NCBI RefSeq assembly: GCF_963169125.1
Contig: NC_084802.1
Location: forward strand, 11,780,896-11,844,895
Length of the DNA: 64,000 bases
Direction of reading: 5' to 3'
Source: Humulus lupulus
Lineage: Eukaryota; Streptophyta; Magnoliopsida; Rosales; Cannabaceae
In this document: positions 24,516 through 35,680 of the stretch, one piece after another
How the letters are laid out: each line of letters begins with the position of its first letter
How positions within the stretch are numbered: the first letter of the stretch is position 1
The notes under the pieces: generated by a model
Seen by the model: the letters and a program-made list of their open reading frames with translations, nothing else
What the model was told of the DNA's origin: nothing
Database searches by the model: none
Position numbers and translations under genes: made by a program

Positions 24516-27261
24516 GCGTGTTACTATTGCCGACGACGCAGGAGTACTTTCTGGCCACCATTTTTAGCCACGCGCCGGACCGTTGGATTCAGAGGCCTCC
24601 GAACTATCGACCCACGCGGGAATCTAGAGCTCACTCGCCGATTAAACGCCTCAACCACTCGATTTAAGTTCGGCCACCCCGCGACTTCAAAGTTGCGATT
24701 CGGCCACCTCGGGCATCCGTTTGCCGATCCGTCACCACCATCGTGCTCCTCGTGTTGTGGGCTTCAAAACCCAATAACTTGTTCCTACATCTACCATAGT
24801 TGGGTGGTGGGCCCACCACGAGCCACCGCGATCCACCGTAGACCGACGGTCGAAACTTAGTGTTCGAGGTTCCGAAGTACGTTTTGAGTCTCAGAAAATC
24901 ATTGTTTGACTTGTTGTGGAACCCGATCATTTTGGTATAATTTCTTTAACCTATATATTGTGATTTAATTGTGATTGATTAGAGTAATTGTTATTATGTG
25001 TATTTATAGTATATAATTATATATTATTGATATATGGAATATTTTCTGTAATTTACTCGCTGTCTGGGATTATATATATTTTTTATACAGGTTTTGATTT
25101 TGGAATTTGTCCACTTTATAGCCGTTGTGCTGTCCAATTTTCTAGAAAATATTAGATATTAAATAAAGTATAAAAATACATATTTAATTGATTTTATATT
25201 AATATGGAAATTATTATGATTGAGTAATTTTAATTATTATTGTTATTATTTTGTTAAGTAAATCAAGAATACAGATTCATATATATATATATATATATGA
25301 AAAGTATGATTTATAGTAAACCTATTATCTAACCATTATTATTGTATATTAATATTTGAATATTAAAATAATATCAAATATTAGTTTCCTACAGTTATTG
25401 ATATTTGTAAGACCAGTGAAGTTTGGAGAAAGTATATTTATTATATCACTGGAATTGATATTATGACTAATTAATAATAATATAAATATTTATATTTATA
25501 TTATTATCATTATATTGATTATTACAACTTTATGTTACAAATATGATTTCTTTTATAAAATGACTATTTGAATATATACATCCATATACGTATTGCTATT
25601 GAAGTATTTTGTTATTAATATCGAAATAAGTTTAATTATAGACGATAATTATTATTGTTGTTAGGATTATAATTATTATTATCATTTATATAGTTTCTGG
25701 TATGATTAATATACACTATCAATAGTGTATATTTACGGATTAGATAGAATTTAATAAATTATGTGCCTTGAATAGGATTTGTATGGATTTGATTGATTGA
25801 CTCTTGGTGAGCCGTTTTAAAATAAGCTAAGGACCTAAGGTAAGTAAATCTCACCTTTTGTGCTTAAGTGTAAGATGCATGACTACATTGATTGTGTACA
25901 TCTGATGAGTTAAGTATGGTATGATGATGATGCATATGATAAGTATGTGAAGAATGGTTATATGAACACCATAAGGGTGTTGTGTGATATGTAATTGATG
26001 AATTCTGTGATATGTGAAAGATGTCTTACTTGGTTAAGAATGATATGAATTATGTGCAAGTATGTGTTCTTATGTTGATGGATATGTGGATTACTCTATG
26101 TTCATGATTTGTTATATGTTATGATATATGAAGCGTTTAAGTTTTTAGGCTGGAAACCTTAGACCTGAGCCATAGCTCTACGTTAAGGTATAACAACGCC
26201 ACCAACCCAAAGCTTCATGTATTATGACTAAAGATGTTTTGAGTTATATGAGATGTGATACAATGCCTTGATTGAATACCATCAACATCAGTCATGAACA
26301 CGAACATTGGCATTTCAGCATCAACATGTATGCATGGCATGTACATTTATGTGATACATTATTATGTGATATAAGACCATGCATATGAATATGAGAAAAG
26401 TTATGAAATGTCTTGAAAAGTCTTATGTAAAGTTAAACATTTTAGTGACACAAGGCTTAAGCAAAGTGATAATAAGATGTTTAAAAAGGGTGCCACTGTT
26501 TTGATGAAGCAATCAAGTAAGTTCAGTAAAGAAGACGGAAGTCTATAAGACTTATAGTGGCTGCCCACTAGTGTGGGCTAGGTCAGAGTTGACCATTCAG
26601 ATATGTTTGCCATGTTTCCGTCTTTCTCCTCCATATGTGTAATAAGTATGGCAGCTATGGCAACGATGAAATGAGTGTTATGATGAGCCTAGCTGAGATG
26701 ATGGCTAGCCGGAGGAGAACCCATGGGATTCTAGATGATATGTGTAACAAGCCCTGCAGGCATTGGCTGAATCAAACAGTGTGCACAAGTGATATTGGGC
26801 CCATAAAAATGTGAAACTAAAAGAAAGAGCATAAAAGTAAAGTTTGAAAGTGCATGAGCAATAAATGAAATGCATAAGTATATAAGTCAGCATATTAGTA
26901 TATGTGCACTACAAACTCACGACATTCATGTGTATGTGTATGCATGAGATTTGCTTACTGAGCGTTAGCTCATTATGTTATTTTCCAACATTTTTCCAGG
27001 TGTGGCTTTAGCTGTTGAGCAACTTGTGGAGCACGGACTCAGTAGCAATGCAATAATGGTTTAGAGTTTTCATATGGCTGCCTTAAATTTAAAGTATTCA
27101 TACGTGTAATAATTTCTTCTAATAAGTTTATATAAAAGTTTAAATTTTTCTGTATTTCTTCGTATCATTTTATTTAATTCTTTTGGTCAAGTGCCTTACA
27201 TACTCGTAAACCCTAGAATTACGAGTATGTGGCAGACGTACCCTACCTTAGGGACGTTACA
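24134..27261 (+). repeat. Solo LTR of a chromovirus-like element (3,128 bp)
   Basis: It starts TGTAATATCC and ends GGGACGTTACA, flanked by a perfect duplication CCAAA (24129-24133 and 27262-27266). There is no internal region, so it is a solo LTR, probably from LTR-LTR recombination. Plus orientation is set by the conserved block TTACTGAGCGTTAGCTCA...CCAGGT at 26955-27002. It includes a (CT)n run at 24466-24515, a GC-richer part at 24520-24860 and a long AT-rich part at 24940-25760. Confidence 0.9.
24466..24515. repeat. (CT)n microsatellite
   Basis: Two CT runs (24466-24479 and 24488-24515) are separated by TCCTCAGAAA, inside the solo LTR and near its 5' part. They might contribute to the LTR promoter or leader, but this is not testable from sequence alone. 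Confidence 0.85.
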
Positions 27262-27458
27262 CCAAAAGCTTGGAATACTCCTAAAACTTCATTTTAACTA
27301 CACTTGCCATCAAAATGTGATATTTATCATCATAAAATGCAATGTAGAAAATATGTTGTAGAATCACGAAACTAAGTTAAAACTATTAAAAATGCTATCA
27401 TAACACCATCCAAGCATAGAAAAACTTAACAAATATTAATACAAAAATGACCTTATCA

Positions 27459-28882
27459 CATAGGATTTATGTAATTTTATTTGGTTTTTAAAATCATAAA
27501 ATTGTAATTCAGATCACATAAATTCAATCTCTCTACGGCCAATTCTCTTTAACAATAAAGGCATTCCCTGATCGTAGACCACCCTTTTTTAACATTAGTT
27601 CAGGATTCAGAATTCAGCCACCGTTCCTCCGAGGCCATCCTCCAAGCCGCTACCGGGGACGCCGTACAGACTCGTCCGTACGGATCCGTACAGTGGGCCT
27701 TGACAGCACATTTTAGTGCCACGTGTCCCCGTCTTACTGGTCAAGAGTTTTTTTCTGAAATTAATCTATTATTATTTTTTAATTTAAAATGTTAAATATC
27801 CTATTTGTTAGAAATTTGATATTTAAATAATGAGATATTTTTGTTATCCTAACAAACTTTTTTTTTTAATATTTTATTAAAAAATGTATTTTTCAAAATA
27901 ACAGCTTTTAATTAAATTTATTTCTTTTTTTTAATTAAAAGTTGTTTTAATTAGTGGAAAATAAAATTATGATTATTTAAAAGTTTTTTTTAATTAATCA
28001 AGATAATTAGAAAATTATTTTCTTATTATTATTCTGGACCAACGACACATATCCTACCGAAAGTAAAGTAAAGAAGCCCGATGGAGATCAAGGCAGTTTT
28101 TATTTTATTTTGATTTTATAAAGAGGTTGTAAAATTAGAAATACCCAAAAGCACCTGGTTCAATATTTATTGTTTATTTATTTAAATAATTGTTTTCATG
28201 TGATTGATAATATGTTCATGTATTTTGTGCCATACATTAAAAACCCATATAGTTATTATCATGCATCTCATTGGTAGAAACATGATTATTAGGATTGTCC
28301 TATATGTTTATATGATTTATTTTGTGAAACCAATTGCATATAAATTACTTAGTTTTATTCTTTGAAAACTTGGTAAAATATCACACCGTTTTTTTTTAAG
28401 TCTTTATGACTTAATTTCTTTAAACCGACTTTATTTTAAAATTATTTTTTAGTAAAGTTTAGATGAATATAATTGATAATTTAAAATTGGATATGGACCT
28501 AGAAACATGCTTTCTTACCAATTTTAATTATGTCCATAAAGTTTAAAGAGTCTATAATTAATTTGGAATTAATTAGGTTAAAAAACACTTATTTCAAAAT
28601 AGTGACTGGGAGAGGGTTGATAACTCAACATAACTCGTGGTCTCCATTATTAATATAACACCATGAGATATGAATAGTGCCTCGCGACGGCTTTGTTTCC
28701 GTCCCCCTAAGGAAGGTGTCTAGACATGTCAATAGCAAGGTTATATTTCTTACAAAGATAGGAACTAATGATGTATTTTAGGTTTGACTGACCCTAAGGC
28801 GGCATGTCCTAAGTTAAGTCATGAACTCCGAAATAATAGGTTACACTCACAAAGTTATGATTAAGCTTTTGCAGTGGATAAT
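27459..28882 (+). other. Copia-1 untranslated leader, part 1
   Basis: No ORF of note. The GC-richer start (27590-27740), holding the CCGTACGGATCCGTAC inverted repeat near 27676-27691, is followed by very AT-rich DNA (27760-28050 and 28120-28620). Near 28775-28806 is TTTGACTGACCCTAAGGCGG, which recurs beyond the solo LTR insertion at 42837-42857. I assign the stretch to the copia-1 leader because it joins 42722 after removal of the solo LTR and its TSD. Confidence 0.6.
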
Positions 28883-30076
28883 TGTAACGCCCTAGATAGC
28901 CAAGACTGCTACACTGTGTACTTATAAAAGTGCAAGACTTGCTAATCAAGTCATTAATTTAAAAACGTGTCACTAAACAAGTATGAGCTAGGGTTTAAAA
29001 GGTTTTGGTCTCAAAAGTCTCATTTCATATAAATAAGTAGTTATATACATGGGATCCCAAAAGTAACAGAGTTTAAAAGTTGGATAACAGACTCCCAAAA
29101 ATACAGACAACAGTCAACCATACTAAGGCAAAATGAACAATTTCTGGGTCTCGCGTCCCTGTCTAAACCTCAACCGTGGCAACTGAGCAGCTGGCCATGT
29201 ATATTCCGCTCGCAGAGCTCTCCAAATCAAGGATGATCAAGTTTGCCCGTGCCTTTACCTGCACCACGTAGCACCCGTGAGCCAAGGCCCAGCAAGAAAA
29301 CATGATATGCAACACAAACAATAATAACAGATAGTAAATTCACCAAGCATGAACTTTCATCAAGTAATCCACATTAATTATTCAGTATATATTCAGAATC
29401 ATGGATGCAATCAAATACTTATAACATTCATATCACATAATAATCAGGGCCGACAACTTAGGCCGCACCCTCTGTTTACCCCACTGACTCCGGCCCGCTT
29501 AAACCGAGCTTAGTGCAAATTAAGCTGTCCTTGGCTACCAGTGGCCAAGCCGCGCCCTGTGCGCTAGTGTAACCCCTTGGCACCCTTAGGCCGTTGGTTC
29601 ACTAATTAGCTGCATGGCATAATACCATCTTTTCAAGCATACACAATAGGGAACCCTTAGTCCCATTACATACATTCAACCAGGTGCAGTTTTCTTACCT
29701 TTTAATCTTTGCGGTTACTGATTACGAGCAACGCTCCTCAAGCACGATCCGTTCCTAAGCCTAAGCTTTTATCACCTAGTCACAACCAAGGTATAGGGTT
29801 CCATTAATATTCAAATAAGGTTTTTCGGATACAAAACTAACTTCCAGGAAATCGAATCCCACCAAGCACGGTGGTGAAATTGATCCCGAGCACTCTAGGC
29901 TCGATTCCCATCCTTAAAAACCCTAAACGTTCAAGTGCACAACTAAGGGCTGCGGCCCTTGCATTGGGCGCCGCGGCGCTCACCCCTGGTCGAGCCTCCT
30001 TGGCTCATCTTCAACCTAGGGCCCCAACGCTTTAGAACAGAGCCACGACCCTTCCCTTCGAGCCTAGAAAACCCAC

Positions 30077-30669
30077 TGTTATCCAAAAAATTGGCGTAGA
30101 TGACGTGGCGAGTGATTCCCGGACACGTGGCTGACACTTAGAGGAACTCTGCTAGAGTATCGACCAGAAGACAAATTATAAGCAGTAAGCAACCGAAGTT
30201 TACCTGCGACCAGCTTGGTCGCAGGTTCCGCATGCTTCATGACGTTTCTGTAAAGATCTTTGTGAATCCTGAAATTGACTCTCACAATCTCCTGAGTATC
30301 CGATTATTTAGGAGAGAATATCTGTAACACATTCATGTAATCCCCCTTGAGCCTATAAATAGAAAAAGATAGCTCAAGGAAGGGACTTTTTGGCTTTCGA
30401 ATTATTTGAGACTAGAGTAATCCTATTTGAGATATTGTATTGTTCTTCAGAGGTGAGTGAAAATTCATTGAACCCTAGTTCTTTGATCACTCCTTTGATT
30501 CTCATATCAATAACAATCTAAGTGGACGTAGGTTATTACCAGATCCTGGGGCAGAACCACTATAAAATATCGTGTTCTTATTATTTTCGTCATTACGTTC
30601 TTTTCAACGTATTCATCCACGCCAAGCGTATTTTGACTCTGTGTCAGTTGACCAAAACCAGGGTCAACA
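30077..30669 (+). repeat. Tat 5' LTR (593 bp)
   Basis: It starts TGTTATCCAAAAAATTGG and ends CCAGGGTCAACA. A TATA box, TATAAATA, lies at 30354-30361, so transcription probably begins near 30385-30395, giving a U3 of about 310 bp. The LTR contains an inverted repeat, CTGCGACCAG/CTTGGTCGCAG, near 30204-30224. Confidence 0.93.
30354..30361 (+). promoter_or_regulatory. TATA box in the Tat 5' LTR
   Basis: TATAAATA in a GAGCCTATAAATAGAAA context. It is conserved in the 3' LTR at 41362-41369 and is the likely core promoter of the genomic RNA. Confidence 0.75.
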
Positions 30670-30672
30670 TTC

Positions 30673-30691
30673 TGGTGCTTTCATTGAGAGC
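30673..30691 (+). promoter_or_regulatory. Tat putative primer binding site
   Basis: TGGTGCTTTCATTGAGAGC starts three bases after the LTR. Starting with TGG, it could pair with the CCA end of a tRNA. I could not identify the tRNA. Confidence 0.7.
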
Positions 30692-30717
30692 TTGGTATAT
30701 CACCGTTGAGAAAACCA

Positions 30718-33068
30718 ATGGCGAAAACTGCAAGGAAAACTGGACAAGCGGCCGCCGCCGCACCATCAAACCCGCCTCCTCCTCCTCCTCGTGCAAGCGT
30801 GGCTGAGGATGAGCCACATTTGGACTTTGAGGAGGAAAAAATGGATGACGCGACACTGAAAAGTACTCTGGGGCATTGCATGAAGAGCTGGCCAATCTGA
30901 GGGCCAGTCAGGAAAGTGCTGCCGAAATCATGGTGCGGCAGCAGCAAGAGATTGAGCGGCAGCGTGCGGAGTTAAGTGAGAGGCAGGTGGAGATGGACCG
31001 TCGCTAGAGCAAAGCCATGGCAGCCCTTGAGGCAGCCTTGCAATTGGCTAGGAATCAGGTTACACCTGCCTCGCAGCCTGATCAACCTGCGAATGGGCCA
31101 CCCCACAGGGGTCCCAATCCTAGCCCGCCCATCCAACCCTCGAGTCCGCAAAGGCCCGAACATCCTCAGTTGCCCCATGATGATGTCCCACTGGACCCTG
31201 AGGCACAGCCTCCATCCCAAGCTGATCGCGGCAATCCCCCGTAGGAGAGGCAGAATAGGACCAGGCATCAGCCTCGCAGTCCTAGACGCCATAGGGGCGA
31301 CGAGCCGAACCTTCCGAACAGAGGACAGCATCCTCCAGGTAACAGGAGGAACTCAGAGTTGGGCTCTGCAGTCCAAGGTCCCCCACGGCATGATAATGCA
31401 CGGGTACCTAACGACCAACACAGGCCACCCTCTAACGCTCGGGACGTTTCAACCCGGGAAGGAAATCGAGGGAACAGTCGATCCTGTCACAGCCAATCAC
31501 GGTTCAAAGAAGGCAATGGCTATGATGAAGCCGATTCTGGCAGAGGAAATGTCGGTCGAAGGAATGACAAAAGAGGTGGAAACAGGAATCAGCCACCTCA
31601 AGATGAACAACCCGGCAGACGGGACGCTGGGGGGCAATCCAGGCAAAATAACGTCTTCAACCGGCTCGGAGCTAGCGAGCAGCGAAGAAGAGACGAGGAT
31701 TTGAGAGATGTGCTCAATGATCGCCGTGAGCGACATGGCAAGAACATCCCCCCAGCAACAGAGGCCACAGCGATTCCTATTGCTGTGCAGGCCCAGATAG
31801 ATGCCCTCAACCAGGCGGTGCAACAGCTGGTCGGGGGAAGAACATCTTACATAGACCACGATAGGAGGAAAGGTACTCCTTTCGTCCAGAGGATAGCTAT
31901 GGCAGAGACTCCTAGCAAGTTTAAAATGCCTACGCTTCCAAACTTTGATGGGTACGGTGACCCGGTATCTCACGTCAATAAGTTTGAGATACAAATGGAC
32001 ATTTAGAAAGTGTCCGAAGATGCTCGGTGCAGGATCTTCCCTGCAACACTTTCTGATGCCGCGCAGGAGTGGTATTTCAAGTTCCCTCCTGCAAGCATAG
32101 TTTCTTGGGAGATGTTCATAAGGGAGTTTTACGAACAGTTCTACGCAGGTCGAGTGCACTCGACCGAGGCAAACCAGCTGGTTGAAATTCGCCAGCAGGA
32201 TGGAGAATCGATGAAGGACTACATCCAGCGCTTTATGCGAGCAGCCATTGGAGCAAAAACGGTGGGGGACGAAGGCAAAATGATGGCCATAACCGCAGGG
32301 GTTAAGCGTCGCACCCCCCTCTGGAAAAGCCTCAGAAAGGAAGAGGTTAGAACTACCCAAGAATTCTTGGACCGGGCTGATCGTTACATCAAACTCGAAG
32401 ATGCCATTGCCGACGATGGAAAGCCTCCAGGCAAGGATAAGAAGGCTGCCGAGCCCGCCAAGGCCGCCAATGGGTCTAAACCTAACGGCAACGGGCACGG
32501 CAACGGCAATGGCAGGAATGGTGGAAAACGGCCACATAATGAGCCTTCCACCTCCAACAATAAACGAGCCAAGGGTAACCGTTATGAACCTCGGTTCACT
32601 AACTACACTGCCTTAGTTGAGTCTCGGGGAGAGGTTTATCAGGCCACGAATTCCAGTGTGCCTTATAAGAAGCTTGCCCCCATTCGAAAGGACATTTTGA
32701 AAAGAGACACTTCCAAGTTCTGTCGTTATCATAACGACTACGGACATGACACCAACGAATGCAACCAGCTGAAGGATGAAATCGAGTTCCTTATTAGACA
32801 AGGACACTTGAGAAGATACTTACGGGCCTCGGGGAATTCCCAACGAGAAGCTCCAGGTGGCAACGAGCAAGCGCCCACAAGCCAACGCTCGCCACCTTTG
32901 CAGCCTGTCCCCGTGACTCGCACACTGTTAACCATTTGTGGAGGCCCGCACCTCGCGGGAAATAGCAGAAAGGCCAGAGAACGATACGCTCGGACTCTGC
33001 GCCACGACCAGGACATCGAGATGATGACTGTGGAGGACCGCGCGCCAAAGAAGGCTCGATCAGAATAA
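30718..33068 (+). pseudogene. Tat gag, interrupted
   Basis: Gag remnant starting at ATG 30718-30720 (MAKTARKTGQAAAAAPS, then a Pro run). A frameshift near 30868 moves it to the frame used downstream. Then come a Gln/Arg-rich coiled segment (30900-31010), a Pro-rich and Arg/Asn/Gly-rich linker (31040-31700), the capsid core (PTLPNFDGYGDP near 31926; AQEWYFKFPPASI near 32062; RFMRAAIGAKTV near 32230) and a zinc-like motif CRYHNDYGHDTNEC (32721-32762), followed by LKDEIEFLIRQGHLRRYL, which is typical of Tat gag. In-frame stops are TAG 31005-31007, TAG 31242-31244, TAG 32004-32006 and TAA 33066-33068, each one C to T change from Gln. Gag would package element RNA. Confidence 0.87.
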
Positions 33069-33631
33069 GGTGAGATAACCTTCTCTGATAGCGATGCCCA
33101 ACATGTCCGGTTCCCACATTCCGATCCACTGGTCGTGGATATCCAAATGGCCAACATGATGGTGAAGAGAGTGCTGGTCGATACAGGAAGTTCGGTGAAT
33201 ATCCTGATAAGTCTTCCCTGGAACGCATGAAGTTTTCCGTTAAGGACCTGGAGCCCTGCAACCAGAAAATATACAACTTCTCTGGTGAGGGACTCACCCC
33301 CGCAGGATCAATCAGACTGCCAGTGACGACAGGTACAGCGCCTGCTACCAGGACTTTTATAGTAGTTGATTGTCCTTCGGCGTACAATGCCGTCATTGGA
33401 AGACCTATACTGGTCGATCTACGGGCCGTCACCTCTATGTGGCACTTGGCCATGAAATTCCCAACAGACGCAGGGGTAGGACGCATGTTGGGAAACCAGA
33501 GGGAGGCCAGAGAGTGCTATAACGCCTCAGTCACGAAGGCGAAAAAGGGAACGTCAAAGGGCACTACCTCAGATAGGTTGCAGATGGCAATTGATACACA
33601 AGCCCAATCCGGTGATGAAGTCACCAAATAG
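33069..33631 (+). pseudogene. Tat aspartic protease
   Basis: The protease part of the polyprotein has the active site [11 protein letters not shown] at 33175-33207, then SLERM...FSGEGLTPAGSIRLPV (about 33220-33325) and AVIGRPILVDLRAV (about 33391-33430). One base is missing near 33206 (after ATCCTG), so the active-site half and the C-terminal half are in different frames. A TAG at 33629-33631 separates it from the RT part in the same frame. It cleaves gag-pol in intact relatives. Confidence 0.85.
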
Positions 33632-35130
33632 GGTGTTGCCCAAAGTGAGGATAGAGATCTAGATCCTCGCTTTGGGGATTTTGAAGAGAACGTTGGACCC
33701 GTCGAGGACCTGGAGGAGGTCCAACTCGACGAAAAAGACCCGACCAGAGTCGTGAAGGTCGGGAAAAACCTAGAACCAACCACGAAGCATGCACTGGTGG
33801 AATTTTTGCGAAAGAACCAGGAGGTCTTTGCCTGGTCACATAAAGACATGGCTGGGATAGACCCTGTAGTTATCAGCCATGTCCTGAATATAGACAAGAC
33901 TTTTCCACCCGTGCAACAAAAAAGAAGGCTGCTCGATAAAGATCGATCAAGAGCCTTAAAAGAAGAAGTTGAAAGGTTAAAGGAGAATGGGTTCATCAGG
34001 GTGGCGTTTTATCCATCGTGGGTCTCCAATCCAATGCTAGTTCCCAAGCCTAATGGCAAATGGCGAACCTGTGTGGATTTTATAGACCTCAATAAAGCCT
34101 GCCCAAAAGACTGCTTCCTACTCCCCAGAATCGACCAGTTGGTCGATGCTACTGCAAGACACGAGATCCTCTCCTTCATGGATGCATATTCGGGTTACAA
34201 CCAGATTAGCATGCATCCCCCTGACGAGGATCACACCAGCTTTCGGACCGATACGGGCTTATACTGTTATAAAGTAATGCCCTTCAGACTGAAAAACGCA
34301 GGTGTGACTTACCAGCGGTTAGTTAACCACATGTTTAAAGAATTGATCGGGATAAACATGGAGGTATATGTGGACGACATGCTGGTAAAGTCTAAGAAGG
34401 CAGAAGGGCATGTGAAGGATTTACAAGAATGTTTTGATGTACTGAACAAGTACCAGATGAAACTAAATCCTCTCAAATGTTCCTTCGAAGTTGGATCAGA
34501 GAAGTTTTTGGGATTCATTGTAAATTCAAGAGGAATCGAGGCCAACCCCGACAAGATAAAAGCCCTGATCGACATGAAATCGCCAGAAAAGATCAAAGAT
34601 GTACAAAGTTTAACTGGGAGAATCGCAGCCCTAAGTAGATTTATTTCGAAGTCAACGGACAAATGCGTCCCTTTTTTCAACCTACTTAGGGGGCAATAAG
34701 AATTTTTAATGGACAGGAGACTTCGAGCAAGCTTTTTAGGCCTTGAAGGCACATATGGCACAGCCTCCCGTTTTATCCAAGCCAATTGAAGGAGAAACTT
34801 TGTTCATTTACCTGGCGATCACGGAAGTTGCTGCAAGTGTGGTACTAGTATGAGAGGAGGAAGGCGTACAAAAAGCAGTCTACTATGTTAGTAAGAGGCT
34901 GATCGGGGCAGAATTGAGATATCCACCCATTGAAAGGTTAGCGTATTGCTTAATCCTGGCCTCAAGGAAGTTGTGTCCTTACTTCCAAGCCCATCCCATC
35001 ACAATATTAACCGACCAGCACCTTCGGCAAGTCCTCCAAAAACCAGAGGCGGCTGGTGATTATTGAAATGGGCGGTCGAACTAGGACAATTCGATATCAC
35101 ATATTCACCGTGAGCAGCAGTAAAAGGACA
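33632..35130 (+). pseudogene. Tat reverse transcriptase and first RNase H
   Basis: RT is largely intact from 33752 to 34699. Motifs are KRRLLDKDRSRALKEEVERL (about 33923-33980), SNPMLVPKPNGKWRTCVDF (34026-34082), MDAYSGYNQISMHP (about 34178-34218), the active site YVDDMLVKS (34375-34401) and FLGFIVNSRGIEANPDKI (about 34506-34559). A frameshift at about 34695 precedes the first RNase H domain, which is split by several stops (near 34727, 34851, 35061 and 35112) but still shows KAVYYVSKRLIGAE and YPPIERLAYCLILASRKL (about 34875-34975). RT makes cDNA. The RT core keeps both catalytic aspartates. Confidence 0.87.
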
Positions 35131-35134
35131 AGTC

Positions 35135-35665
35135 TTGGCTGATCTTATTGCAGAGTTCACCGAACTCCCAGACAGCGAACAGTGCGAACAGCCTAGTGCG
35201 CCTGGGCCTCAAGAGAAAGCTCCTTCGTGGAAGTTATTCACGGATGGGTCATCCAACGAATCCCACGTAGGAGCGGGAGTGATATTGATAACGCCAGAAG
35301 GGCATCAATTTCACTGCGCCATCAGGTTCGACTTCACCGCGTCAAATAATGAAGCCGAATACAAAGCACTCCTCGCTGGGTTGAGAATGGCGAAAGACAT
35401 GAGCATAAAGACGCTTGATATTTACAGTGATTCACAGCTGGTAGTGAATCAAGTTCTAGGGGAATATCAAGCACGAGGCCTAAAAATGGTGGCCTACTTA
35501 AATAAAACCAAAGACCTGCTAGCCCAGTTCACGAAGTATACCCTCCAACAAATACCGCGGGATCAGAATTCAAACGCAGATGCCTTAGCCAAACTCGTGA
35601 TCGCGAAAGATGCTGACACTTTGAACATTGTGCCAGTAGAAAGATTGAGTAAGCCAAGCACATAA
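35135..35665 (+). pseudogene. Tat second RNase H domain (archaeal-type)
   Basis: This 176-codon frame encodes a second RNase H between the normal RNase H and integrase. Motifs are LFTDGSSN (first Asp, about 35233-35256), GAGVILITPEG, NNEAEYKALLAGLRMA (Glu, about 35345-35392), IYSDSQLVVNQVLGEYQ (second Asp, about 35420-35470), and QIPRDQNSNADALAKL (about 35550-35595). The four acidic positions of RNase HI are visible. A second, archaeal-like RNase H is a known feature of Tat-lineage elements, thought to help remove RNA during replication. The frame ends in TAA at 35663-35665 and then continues in the same frame into integrase, so it was originally fused to it. Confidence 0.88.
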
Positions 35666-35680
35666 GCAATTGAAGCCAGT

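Larger units (their letters stand above)
7150..27458 (-). mobile_element. Athila-lineage Ty3/gypsy retrotransposon (Athila-2), partial and heavily interrupted
   Basis: This is an older Athila in minus orientation. Visible parts, right to left: LTR 27458-27267 plus 24133-22854, PBS 22847-22831, gag start 22752-22276, gag remainder 13013-11942, protease, RT, RNase H and integrase down to 8130, and a 3' non-coding tail to 7150. It is split by the chromovirus at 13014-22275 and the solo LTR at 24134-27261. It is cut on the left by Athila-1, so its 3' LTR is out of the window. It carries many premature stops and frameshifts. It sits inside the leader of copia-1, with right flank CATAG at 27459-27463. 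Confidence 0.85.
22854..27458 (-). repeat. Athila-2 5' LTR, interrupted by a solo LTR
   Basis: The LTR starts TGATGG at 22854 and ends CTTATCA at 27458, so the minus strand reads TGATAAGG...CATCA as expected for Athila. With the 24134-27261 insertion and one TSD copy removed it is about 1,470 bp. At 23885-24065 it contains several degenerate GCCGCGGCCT/GCGACCT motifs, like those in the 7505-7870 minisatellite. Confidence 0.85.

Noticed and set aside
24664..24930. Minus-strand ORF in the solo LTR
   Set aside because: No domain similarity that I recognise; inside a solo LTR with a perfect TSD.
31497..32537. Long minus-strand frame across Tat gag
   Set aside because: It mirrors the sense gag frame, with no promoter, splice signals or domain; an antisense shadow of biased codon composition.
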